The notes under the pieces are model-generated. The model searched no databases. It had not been told where the DNA came from and saw nothing but the letters and a program-made list of their open reading frames with translations. Of a DNA stretch of 64,000 nucleotides, positions 1 to 8,459 are shown in pieces; the first letter of the stretch is position 1, and each line of letters starts with the position of its first letter. The stretch is from contig NZ_JSXI01000024.1 in the NCBI RefSeq assembly GCF_000803065.1, forward strand, positions 283,009 through 347,008. The letters run 5' to 3'. A program made the position numbers and the translations under genes. Source of the stretch: Sphingomonas sp. ERG5. Lineage in GTDB: Bacteria; Pseudomonadota; Alphaproteobacteria; Sphingomonadales; Sphingomonadaceae.

Positions 1-1374
1 TTCGTCGGCTCCGCATTTCTTAGCGGCGACACGAGCCAATGGTTCAGCTTGCCGGGTGGACCTGTGGGTTTTGCGGTCGGCGCCGAATATCGGCGTGAAA
101 CCGCATCTTACGATCAGGATGCAGCCACGGCAGCAGGACTCACATTCTATAACTCCATTCCGCCGTTCAACCCGCCGGCGTTCGAAGTGAAAGAGGCCTA
201 TGCAGAGCTTAGACTGCCCTTGATCAAGGACAGTTTCATCAATGAACTGACGCTCAGCGGCGCAGGTCGTGTGGCAGATTATAAAGGGTCGGCTGGGACG
301 GTTTATTCTTACAATGCCGGTGTCGACTTCGCCCCAGTCCGTGACCTTCGGTTCCGCGCAAATTATTCTCGCGCGGTACGGGCGCCGAATTTGGTCGATC
401 TGTTTACCCCTTTGGGTCAGAATTATGCTCCCGGATTTAGCGACCCCTGCTCCTCCGATAATATAGGAAAGGGCTCTTCTACACGCGCAGCGAACTGCGG
501 AGCGGCCGGCGTTCCTACGACTTATAACTTCGAGTACCAGCAATCTCTGGCCTTCTTGTCGGGTGGCAATAACGCACTCAAATCGGAAAAGTCTGACTCC
601 TACACTGTGGGTGGCGTGTTCCAGCCGCGCTTCGTGCCTGGCTTCTCGCTATCGGTCGATTATTACGACATCACTGTCAATAATGTAATCACCGCGCCAT
701 CGGCGCAGGATATTGTTGACGCCTGTTTCGATGCGGCATCACTCAACAATCAGTTCTGCAAGCTTTTCTCGCGCGCGGGAGCGGGCGGTGGACCTCGTGG
801 AGAAGAGCCAAATCAGATACTTGAGAATAGCCTGAACGTCATACCGCTGAATTATGCAAAATTGAAGGTACGCGGCATCGATTTCGAAGCAAATTACCGG
901 CGCAAGCTTGGCTTCGGTGAATTTAACTTCCGCGCCATTTACACCCTCGCGCTCCAGAACGACTCTTTCTTGAATCCGGTCGATCCCAATCGCGCCGATC
1001 AAATCTTGGAAGAACTGGGCGATCCCAAACACTCGTTCAATATCAACACCAGCCTGAAGATGGGTGCGTTCACCATTGGCCATAAATTGCGCTATATCGG
1101 CAAGATGGTTCCCAACCAGTATGAGGATGCCCACAGCAAACAGGGCCGTGCACCGCAAAATGCCGACGCGTTCCCGATCGTCTACTATCCGGAACGTTGG
1201 TACAATGACGTGCGCCTCGATATCGATGCCACCGAGAAGTTCAATTTCTATCTCGGCATCGACAACGTTGCGAACGAGATCCCGCCCTATGGTTTGACGG
1301 GCGTCGGTGGCGGCAGCGCGATCTATAATAATATCGGTCGCTTCTTCTATTTCGGCGCTGTCGCGAAGTTCTGA
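1..1374 (+). CDS. TonB-dependent receptor, C-terminal part (5' end outside window)
   Basis: The reading frame is open from base 1, so this is the 3' part (about 457 residues) of a larger gene; the TTG at base 49 is not a real start. The protein is an outer-membrane beta-barrel that imports a large substrate using TonB energy. The segment shows alternating barrel strands, a VDYYDI strand and a terminal aromatic residue (..GAVAKF), as expected for a barrel end. It is a paralogue of the receptor at 3384-6473: both contain YRRETASY, a CxxxASLNNxFCKL segment, and a PPYGL..GVGG tail. The substrate cannot be read from sequence. A strong terminator follows at 1396. Confidence 0.93.
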   Translation, partial: FVGSAFLSGDTSQWFSLPGGPVGFAVGAEYRRETASYDQDAATAAGLTFYNSIPPFNPPAFEVKEAYAELRLPLIKDSFINELTLSGAGRVADYKGSAGTVYSYNAGVDFAPVRDLRFRANYSRAVRAPNLVDLFTPLGQNYAPGFSDPCSSDNIGKGSSTRAANCGAAGVPTTYNFEYQQSLAFLSGGNNALKSEKSDSYTVGGVFQPRFVPGFSLSVDYYDITVNNVITAPSAQDIVDACFDAASLNNQFCKLFSRAGAGGGPRGEEPNQILENSLNVIPLNYAKLKVRGIDFEANYRRKLGFGEFNFRAIYTLALQNDSFLNPVDPNRADQILEELGDPKHSFNINTSLKMGAFTIGHKLRYIGKMVPNQYEDAHSKQGRAPQNADAFPIVYYPERWYNDVRLDIDATEKFNFYLGIDNVANEIPPYGLTGVGGGSAIYNNIGRFFYFGAVAKF

Positions 1375-1395
1375 TCTCGCGACCATGTCCTCTTG

Positions 1396-1433
1396 ACGGG
1401 GTCGGTTGCCATATGGCAGCCGACCCCGTTTCC
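1396..1433 (+). terminator. Rho-independent terminator after the first TonB receptor
   Basis: ACGGGGTCGG plus TTGCC pairs with GGCAG plus CCGACCCCGT around an ATAT loop. This 15-bp stem with one G-T wobble is followed by TTCCTT. It lies between the receptor stop and the next gene and covers a TTG at 1406, which argues against that codon being the start of the next gene. Confidence 0.8.
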
Positions 1434-1471
1434 TTGACTACCCGCACCCGATCGCAACAAGGACCCAAGGT

Positions 1472-3238
1472 GTGACATTCCCGGCGATCGACGACATCGA
1501 AACCCTGTTGCGCACCGACCCCGAGCCGGATCAGGCCCGTCCGGCTATCGAGCGCTTCCTCGCCGCCTGGCCGACCCGCCACGCCAATCTTCGATTGCTC
1601 GCGCGCGCGTTGCGCAAGGATGGCCTGCGCGCGCAGGCAGCTCTCATCGACCAGGCAATATTACTCGCGGCAAGTCGAACGCCCCTCGTGTCGACCGCCA
1701 TTCGCGCATTCGCCGCTGGACGACATGGCGACGCCGAACATCTGGTCCGCGACGCGTTGGCGCATGGTCGCGAGAATATGGCCGCGACGCTGCTGTTGGC
1801 GGAAATCGCGGCAGCCGCCGGGCTGGACGAGGAAGCGGTCAAACTCTACCGCACCGGCCTCTCGGCAATGCCCGACGATCACGAGATCAAATTCAAGCTG
1901 GCCAACGCCCTGTTTCGCCTGAATCAGGTCACCGCCGCGATCGCCATCGTCGACGATATCGTCGCGACACGCCCTGACGATATGTCGGCCGCACTTCTCC
2001 GGCTGACCATGCTCGGACAAATCGGCGAATATGACGAAGCGGAGCGCGGCTATGGTGAAAGCCTGAGCCGTTGTGAGGATTTCGCAATGCTGTGGGTCGG
2101 CTATGCCCATTTGCTCAAGACTTCCGGCAAGATCTCCGACAGCATCGCCGCCTATCGCCGTGCGCTGATGCTCGAACCGGGACTTGGTGAAGCATGGTGG
2201 GGTCTCGCCGACCTTAAATCGGGGGTTCTGGGCGAGGCCGACATCGTGACGATAGAAGAGGAATTACGCCACAGCGGCGATAATGCCTATCAGGCGCTGC
2301 ATCTGCACTTTGCTGCGGGCAAGGCGCTTGAGGACGCCCGTCAATATCCGGCATCTTTCAAACATTATGCACGCGGCAATGCCATTGTTGCGGCAGGGGC
2401 AAACCACGACGCAGCCGCTCAATCCGACGAGACCGACCGCACGATCAGGCTGTTCGATCAACCTTTCCTTGCCGATCGCAAGGGTGCCGGCCACCCGTCG
2501 CGCGCACCGATCTTCATTCTCGGCATGCCCAGGGCCGGCTCGACTCTGATCGAGCAGATTCTCTCCAGCCACAGCCTGATCGAAGGCACCGCCGAACTGC
2601 CCTATATCTCCCTTCTGGCGCACAGGCTGGTCGCCGAACGCTGGTCAAGCGGGTCGGTGCGTTATCCGGATGTCGTCGCCGGGGTGGATCCAGCCGCGCT
2701 GGCCGCCTTGGGCGAACTCTATCTCGAAGCGGCTGCCGTGCATCGCAAGACGGACCGCCCTTATTTCATCGACAAATTACCGGAAAACTGGCTGCATATC
2801 GGACTGATCCATCTCATCCTGCCGAATGCGATCATCATCGATGCGCGGCGCGATCCGATGGCGTGCGGCTTTTCCAATTTCAAACAGCATTACGCCAAAG
2901 GACGGTCATTCGCGTCGTCGTTAGGCGATATCGGCCGATACTACAGCGACTATGTGCGCTTGCTCGATCATATCGATACGGTCCTGCCGGGCCGCGTGCA
3001 TCGCGTCGAGCATGAGACGCTGGTGACCAATACCGAAAGCGAAGTCCGGCGATTGCTGACGCATATCGGCGTCGAGTTCGAAGCTTCCTGCCTGCGCTTT
3101 TACGAAAATGCGCGTCCAGTACGCACCGCCAGCGCATCCCAGGTCAGGCGACCGATCGATCCGACCAGCGGCCAGGCCTGGCAACCCTATAGCCAATGGC
3201 TTTCACCACTGGCCGACGCCCTTCCCCAAAGAGCCTGA
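1472..3238 (+). CDS. TPR-repeat sulfotransferase family protein
   Basis: About 588 residues. The N-terminal half (about residues 1-290) is a run of TPR-like helical pairs. The C-terminal half is a PAPS-dependent sulfotransferase domain: a 5'-phosphosulfate loop FILGMPRAGSTLIEQIL near residue 347 and a 3'-phosphate-binding segment with DARRDPMACGFSNF further on. I chose GTG 1472, with AAGGA at 1459-1463, over TTG 1406, which sits inside the preceding terminator hairpin. No signal peptide is visible. The acceptor is unknown. The gene lies between two paralogous TonB receptors, suggesting a link with outer-membrane uptake or with sulfation of a surface molecule; that link is inference. Confidence 0.88.
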   Translation: MTFPAIDDIETLLRTDPEPDQARPAIERFLAAWPTRHANLRLLARALRKDGLRAQAALIDQAILLAASRTPLVSTAIRAFAAGRHGDAEHLVRDALAHGRENMAATLLLAEIAAAAGLDEEAVKLYRTGLSAMPDDHEIKFKLANALFRLNQVTAAIAIVDDIVATRPDDMSAALLRLTMLGQIGEYDEAERGYGESLSRCEDFAMLWVGYAHLLKTSGKISDSIAAYRRALMLEPGLGEAWWGLADLKSGVLGEADIVTIEEELRHSGDNAYQALHLHFAAGKALEDARQYPASFKHYARGNAIVAAGANHDAAAQSDETDRTIRLFDQPFLADRKGAGHPSRAPIFILGMPRAGSTLIEQILSSHSLIEGTAELPYISLLAHRLVAERWSSGSVRYPDVVAGVDPAALAALGELYLEAAAVHRKTDRPYFIDKLPENWLHIGLIHLILPNAIIIDARRDPMACGFSNFKQHYAKGRSFASSLGDIGRYYSDYVRLLDHIDTVLPGRVHRVEHETLVTNTESEVRRLLTHIGVEFEASCLRFYENARPVRTASASQVRRPIDPTSGQAWQPYSQWLSPLADALPQRA

Positions 3239-3311
3239 ACCGGCACCCGGCCGAGCCGGACATCCACTGGTGAGATCGCCTGCGCCACCATGATGTGCCG
3301 CGCGAACAAGA

Positions 3312-3348
3312 AAAGGGCGGGCTCGACCATGCCGAACCCGCCCCTTCC
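3312..3348 (-). terminator. Terminator between convergent sulfotransferase and TonB receptor
   Basis: On the minus strand GGGCGGGTTCG and CGAGCCCGCCC form a stem with a 7-nt loop, followed by TTTTCTTG. This suits the receptor gene ending at 3384. On the plus strand the same hairpin is followed by CCTTCCTT, so it may work in both directions. Confidence 0.75.
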
Positions 3349-3383
3349 TTCATCAGACGCCCCTTAACGAGACGCGAGCACGC

Positions 3384-6300
3384 TTAGAACTTGGCGGAAA
3401 CACCAACATACATGAAGCGGCCGATGTTATCATAAATGCCGTCATTGCCGGAGGCGTTACCACCGACGCCGAGCAACCCGTAAGGCGGCTTCTTGTCAGT
3501 CAGATTGTCCACGCCGCCATAGAGCGTGAAACGCTTGTCGACATCCACCGACGCGCGAACCGCATGATAGATAACCTTCGGATAATAGACGACATCGGCG
3601 TAGTTCGGGTTGAGCGCTGGCACGCCATTGGTGTCGTGCTGCGCTTCCCAATCAGTGATCGATTGCCGTCCGATATAGCGAACCTGATACCCCAGAGTGA
3701 AATTCTTGTGGGTCAGATCGATCGATGCGTTGACGTTCCAGACCGGATCACCAAGCTCGCCCTTGACCCGATCCGGCTGATCCGGGTTATCGAGATAAGG
3801 GTAATCGGTACGGTTACGGACCCAGGTTCCGATGACCCGGAACACAGCTTTGGTATCAGGGCCGAACCGGCGATTGTAGGAGGCATCGAAATCGATGCCC
3901 TTGGCACGCAGCGCGGAGAAATTGACCGTGCTTTGCAACAGCGCGGGGCGGGCGAAATTACTGTCGGATTGCCGTGGGTTGATGAGCTTGCAGAAATCGT
4001 TGTTGAGCGATGCTCCGTCATAACAAGCATCGAGGATCGTCTGGGCATCGACCGGGCTGATCACCTTGTTGATCTTGATGTCGTAATAATCGACCGTGAT
4101 CGCCAGGCCGGGAACGAAGCGGGGCTGGAAGATGGCGCCATAAGTCCAGCTTCGTGACTGTTCCGCCTGAAGGTTTGGATTACCACCCGACAGGAATTCG
4201 GTGCTGCCGGCACGCGCAACGCCATTCTGGAACCCGACCGGCACGCCCGCCGCCGCACAGTTCGCAACTCGGGTCGATTTGCCGGTGTTAATGTAGTCAA
4301 CATCGCAAGGGTCGTTCAACTGATCGAAGTTCTGCGACGGCGGCGAATAGAGATCGCCCAATGTGGGCGCCCGCACCGACTTCGAATAGTTGACGCGGAA
4401 TTTCAGGTCGCGGACCGGCGCATACAGACCGCCGACATTATAGGCCCAGACCGTACCGGTCGATCCCTTGTAATCCGCGACTCTGCCGGCTGCGCTGATC
4501 GACAGTTCATGGGCGAACGACAGATCCTTCAACAGCGGGAGTTCAAGCTCGCCATAGGCTTCCTTGACCGAGAATGACGGCGGGCGGAAATCCGGGATGG
4601 CGTTGAAGAACGTATCGCCGCTCTTGATGGTATCGTCATAGGCATAGGAAGCCGTCTCGCGACGATATTCCCCGCCGATCGCGAACTTCACCGGTCCACC
4701 GGGAAGTTCGAACAGTTGCGAGCTGTCGCCGACCACGTTCGCCGTGACGTCGAACTCGGTCGCCTTGCCCCGACGAGTCGACGTCGTGTTGATGTAATTG
4801 AGCGCAGCCTGGCTCGGCGCACCATTGCCGAACAGGTTCAGCGGCACGCAAGCGGCGTCGGTAACCGTGACCTGATTGACGCGGCAGACAATCTGGCCGC
4901 TCGCGTTGCGCACGGCATCCGCCGCCTTTTGGAAACGCGACTCGATCCGGTTGTTGTAGAATTTGGACCGGCTCTGGAATTCTCCATAGTTGACCGAGAA
5001 ATCATATTTCCAGTCGTCGTTGAAGGTTCCTTCCGCGCCCACCACGATCCGATAGGTATCGCGACGATCGAATTCATCGCGGGTCCCAAGATCGGCATTG
5101 CTGCGATTCAGGCGAAAATATTGCGAACCGGCCGGCAGAAGCGACCGAATAGTGGCAGCGGCTTCAGGTCTGAGAAAGGCGTTGTCGAAGTAGATCGGCA
5201 CGCCGGAGCCAAGATACGTCTCTCCTTTAGCAGGGCCACCCTTGCCATCGCTTCCCTGCGTCCCGCCCTGACCGAAAGTAGGCGTGCCCTGGCTGAAGCT
5301 TTCGACGCGTACGAACTTAGCCTCGATAAATGGTTTGAAACCTTCCGAGACATCGTAATGCGCGATGAAATTGGCCACGTAGCGCTTCAGCGACGGATCC
5401 AGCGTGCCGCTGTCGGTCAGCGTGCCGCCATCGCCATTCTGGTTGTTGTTCGATCCCGCCGGACGGAAATCGGTACCGTAATTATACTCCGACAGCGATC
5501 CATCCCGCTTGAAACCGAAAACGCGCGCATAGCCATTGGCACGACAAGAGGCAACGAGAGGGCTGCATGGTGTCAGCAAGGTGTTGCCATTGTAGGCGAT
5601 GAAATTGCCGCCATTATCGTAACCGAAGCTGCGGATCCCGGAAAGAAATGTGCGCCTCGGCAACGGGCTCGCCGAGCTGTTAACGGCCTGGAACTGATTG
5701 CGGCCCGAGAATGCGCCGGTCAATTCATCGCGATCGGCATTGGTCAGCAGATTGGCCCGGTTATATTCGAGGCTCAGCGCGACATTGCCGCGTCCTTCGG
5801 CGAAGTTCTTCCCGAAGGTACCGGAAACGCGATACGTACCCCGGTCGTGTTTATCCGAAATGCCGCCCTGGGCATTGAGCGTCACCCCTTCGAAGTTCCG
5901 CTTCATGACGAAATTGACGACACCCGCCATTGCGTCTGAACCGTAAACGGCGGAGCTGCCGCCGGTCACGATATCCACCCGCTCGATCAGATCGGTCGGG
6001 ATCGTGTTGGTGTCGACCTGGAATTCACCCTCTTGCGACGTGATATGCCGGCGACCGTTGACCAGCACGAGCGTGCGCGGAACACCCAGACCGCGAAGGT
6101 CGAGCAAGTTTAGACCGGACGTGCCGAGAAACTGAGTCGAATTCGCCTGGCTGAAGGTCGAGCGCAGCGACGGCAGGTCGTTCAGCACGTCACCGACGAC
6201 AATGCCGCCGGTTCGCGTCAGATCCGCCCCGGTGAGCGTCGTGGCGGGCTGGATGGAATTGAGCGAAGGACGCGCAATGCGCGATCCCGTTACAATGATG

Positions 6301-6473
6301 TCTTCGCTTGCGACTTGCTCAGCCTGCGCGTCCGCCGGTTCGACGGAAGCGGCCTGATCGGCGCTCGTCGGCGCGGCGGTTTGCGCCATCGCCGGCGCCG
6401 TGGCGGCGATAACGAACGCTACGGTGGAAGTGGTGATAAAAAGTCCTGACTTCAGGACCGTCGATCCAACCAT
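3384..6473 (-). CDS. TonB-dependent receptor, full length
   Basis: About 1029 residues. It starts with a signal peptide (MVGSTVLKSGLF.. to AMAQ), then a TonB-box region (EDIIVTGSRI). The plug domain has GLNLLDLRGLG, LVLVNGRRH and ERVDIVTGGSSAVYGSDAMAG motifs. A long 22-strand-type barrel follows and ends in ..GVSAKF. It should import a large or scarce nutrient across the outer membrane. The ATG at 6473 is preferred over an upstream GTG at 6500 because AAAGGG lies a few bases before it and the signal peptide begins there. It converges on the sulfotransferase gene and is paralogous to the receptor at the left edge. The ligand is not predictable. Confidence 0.95.
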   Translation of the reverse strand: MVGSTVLKSGLFITTSTVAFVIAATAPAMAQTAAPTSADQAASVEPADAQAEQVASEDIIVTGSRIARPSLNSIQPATTLTGADLTRTGGIVVGDVLNDLPSLRSTFSQANSTQFLGTSGLNLLDLRGLGVPRTLVLVNGRRHITSQEGEFQVDTNTIPTDLIERVDIVTGGSSAVYGSDAMAGVVNFVMKRNFEGVTLNAQGGISDKHDRGTYRVSGTFGKNFAEGRGNVALSLEYNRANLLTNADRDELTGAFSGRNQFQAVNSSASPLPRRTFLSGIRSFGYDNGGNFIAYNGNTLLTPCSPLVASCRANGYARVFGFKRDGSLSEYNYGTDFRPAGSNNNQNGDGGTLTDSGTLDPSLKRYVANFIAHYDVSEGFKPFIEAKFVRVESFSQGTPTFGQGGTQGSDGKGGPAKGETYLGSGVPIYFDNAFLRPEAAATIRSLLPAGSQYFRLNRSNADLGTRDEFDRRDTYRIVVGAEGTFNDDWKYDFSVNYGEFQSRSKFYNNRIESRFQKAADAVRNASGQIVCRVNQVTVTDAACVPLNLFGNGAPSQAALNYINTTSTRRGKATEFDVTANVVGDSSQLFELPGGPVKFAIGGEYRRETASYAYDDTIKSGDTFFNAIPDFRPPSFSVKEAYGELELPLLKDLSFAHELSISAAGRVADYKGSTGTVWAYNVGGLYAPVRDLKFRVNYSKSVRAPTLGDLYSPPSQNFDQLNDPCDVDYINTGKSTRVANCAAAGVPVGFQNGVARAGSTEFLSGGNPNLQAEQSRSWTYGAIFQPRFVPGLAITVDYYDIKINKVISPVDAQTILDACYDGASLNNDFCKLINPRQSDSNFARPALLQSTVNFSALRAKGIDFDASYNRRFGPDTKAVFRVIGTWVRNRTDYPYLDNPDQPDRVKGELGDPVWNVNASIDLTHKNFTLGYQVRYIGRQSITDWEAQHDTNGVPALNPNYADVVYYPKVIYHAVRASVDVDKRFTLYGGVDNLTDKKPPYGLLGVGGNASGNDGIYDNIGRFMYVGVSAKF

Positions 6474-6698
6474 GATATGACCCTTTGATACTCGTTGCAC
6501 TCAGGCATTGCCGCCCGGAGGAGGCGCGGAAAGCGCCCTTTCTCGTAACGAAGCAATCCCTTGCCACGGATTTTTGATGAGTTGTTGCGATCCGGCAACA
6601 CGGATGCGCAACGACTTTTGCAGGCGCGACAAAACCGCGCCTGCCCAACGGCAGACGCGGCTCAAGTCTCTGTCAAACTGACGAAGGTTTTGACTGGT

Positions 6699-8120
6699 TT
6701 AGTAGCGGTAATGATCCGGCTTGAACGGCCCCTCGACCGGTACGCCGATGTAACCGGCCTGCTTCGGGGTCAGCTTCGACAGATGCACGCCGAGCTTTTC
6801 AAGGTGCAGCGCCGCGACCTTTTCGTCGAGATGCTTGGGCAGGACATACACGTCGTTCTTGTAATTCTCACCCTTGGTCCACAGCTCGATCTGCGCCAGC
6901 GTCTGGTTGGTGAAGCTGGCCGACATCACGAACGACGGATGGCCCGTCGCGCAGCCGAGATTCACCAGGCGGCCCCTGGCGAGGATGATGATCTGCTTGC
7001 CGTCCGGGAACTTCACCAGGTCGGTGCCCGGCTTCACTTCGGTCCACTCATAGTTGGACAGCGCGGCAATCTGGATCTCGGAGTCGAAGTGGCCGATGTT
7101 GCAGACGATCGCCATCGGCTTCATCGCCTTCATGTGATCCGCGGTGATGACGTCGGCATTGCCGGTCGCAGTGCAGAAGATGTCCGCGCGAGTCACGGCC
7201 TCTTCCATGGTCACGACTTCAAAGCCTTCCATCGCCGCCTGCAGCGCGCAGATCGGATCGACTTCGGTGACCATCACGCGTGCGCCGCCGTTGCGGAGCG
7301 ACTGGGCCGACCCCTTGCCGACATCACCGAAACCGGCGACGCAGGCGACCTTGCCGGCGAGCATCACGTCGGTGGCGCGACGGATCGCGTCGACCAGCGA
7401 TTCCTTGCAGCCATAGAGGTTGTCGAACTTCGACTTGGTCACGCTGTCGTTGACGTTGATCGCCGGGAACGGCAGCTCGCCCTTCTTGGCGATCTCGTAC
7501 AGGCGATGCACGCCAGTGGTCGTTTCTTCGCTGACGCCCTTCAGGTTCTTGACCGTCTGGGTCAGGTAACCCGGATACTTGGCGATGAACGCCTTCAGCG
7601 CGCGCTGGAATTCGACTTCCTCGTCATTCTCCGGCTCGCCCAGCGTCGCGCCGGCTTCAAGCTTCGCGCCCCACAGCGCGAACATCGTCGCGTCGCCGCC
7701 GTCATCGAGGATGATGTTGGCGGTCGTGCCGTCGGTGTCCGCACCCCAGTTGAAGATGTCGCCGACATAGTCCCAATATTCGGCTAGGCTCTCGCCCTTC
7801 ACCGCGAACACCGGCACACCGGTCGCGGCGATCGCGGCGGCGGCATGATCCTGAGTCGAGAAGATGTTGCAGGTTGCCCAACGCACATCGGCGCCAAGTG
7901 CGGTCAGCGTCTCGATCAGCACCGCGGTCTGGATCGTCATGTGCAGCGAGCCGGTGATGCGCGCGCCCTTCAGCGGCTGTGACGCGCCGAATTCGCTGCG
8001 CAGCGACATCAGGCCGGGCATTTCGGTCTCGGCGATGTTGATCTCGGCGCGACCGAAATCGGCGAGGCTGATGTCCTTGACGACATAGTCATGCGCGTCG
8101 AGCGCGGGTGCGGTGGCCAC
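6699..8120 (-). CDS. ahcY: Adenosylhomocysteinase (S-adenosylhomocysteine hydrolase)
   Basis: This 473-residue cytosolic NAD-dependent enzyme splits S-adenosylhomocysteine into adenosine and homocysteine, clearing the inhibitor left by methyltransferases and feeding methionine resynthesis. Visible marks are [31 protein letters not shown], the NAD-binding [17 protein letters not shown] near residue 258 and the C-terminal KPDHYRY. Length matches the family. The frame stays open far upstream, but the real start is GTG 8120, with GGAG nine bases ahead. A palindrome at 8184-8203, 64 bp upstream of the start, is a likely operator. Confidence 0.98.
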   Translation of the reverse strand: MATAPALDAHDYVVKDISLADFGRAEINIAETEMPGLMSLRSEFGASQPLKGARITGSLHMTIQTAVLIETLTALGADVRWATCNIFSTQDHAAAAIAATGVPVFAVKGESLAEYWDYVGDIFNWGADTDGTTANIILDDGGDATMFALWGAKLEAGATLGEPENDEEVEFQRALKAFIAKYPGYLTQTVKNLKGVSEETTTGVHRLYEIAKKGELPFPAINVNDSVTKSKFDNLYGCKESLVDAIRRATDVMLAGKVACVAGFGDVGKGSAQSLRNGGARVMVTEVDPICALQAAMEGFEVVTMEEAVTRADIFCTATGNADVITADHMKAMKPMAIVCNIGHFDSEIQIAALSNYEWTEVKPGTDLVKFPDGKQIIILARGRLVNLGCATGHPSFVMSASFTNQTLAQIELWTKGENYKNDVYVLPKHLDEKVAALHLEKLGVHLSKLTPKQAGYIGVPVEGPFKPDHYRY

Positions 8121-8459
8121 GGGGGAATCTCCGAATAAACGATTGGATGCGGCGCACATAGAGGCGGACGGCGTCCAAATCAAATATAAAGATGTCTTTA
8201 TATGTCCGATGACCCGAGGCGCGCGCTGGACGGCGCTCGAGCCCCCCGCCCCCTCACGGCTTGCCCTCACCCCGCTCCGATACCTTTCCAGACGCCTTGC
8301 CGAACGCGGCGAATCACTTGGCGATGGAGACGAGATCGCGGCGGCTGCCGCTGTCGGTTGCCGCGCCTCTCCCAGCCGGTGCAATGGATCGACCAGACGA
8401 TTGCGGTGCCCCGCGAACTCAGGCACTTCGCCGCCTCCAGCCCGAGCAACGGTGAAAAC
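8121..8459. other. Intergenic region between divergent ahcY and the helicase gene
   Basis: This 339-bp stretch has no convincing gene. It holds the AT-rich palindrome at 8184-8203. The plus-strand frame leading into the helicase is open from an ATG at 8202, but its translation is rich in Pro, Arg and Cys, resembles no known domain and overlaps the palindrome, so I treat it as untranslated. It should contain the promoters of both genes. Confidence 0.55.
8184..8203. promoter_or_regulatory. Palindromic operator upstream of ahcY
   Basis: The sequence has 9-bp inverted arms ATATAAAGA and TCTTTATAT around a TG centre, in an otherwise GC-rich region. Its position 64 bp before the ahcY start suits a transcriptional operator. 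The shape and AT-rich composition are like sites of ArsR-family regulators of the S-adenosylhomocysteine and methionine cycle; that assignment rests on memory and was not tested here. Confidence 0.6.

Noticed and set aside
1406..1471. Upstream extension of the sulfotransferase gene from a TTG codon
   Set aside because: The TTG lies inside the terminator hairpin of the preceding gene, and GTG 1472 has a ribosome site.
4716..5939. 407-aa open frame antisense to the TonB receptor
   Set aside because: The receptor on the other strand has complete family motifs; this frame has no domain and reflects GC-biased codon use.
8202..8459. N-terminal extension of the helicase from an ATG at 8202
   Set aside because: It overlaps the palindromic operator, is Pro/Arg/Cys-rich and has no domain similarity.
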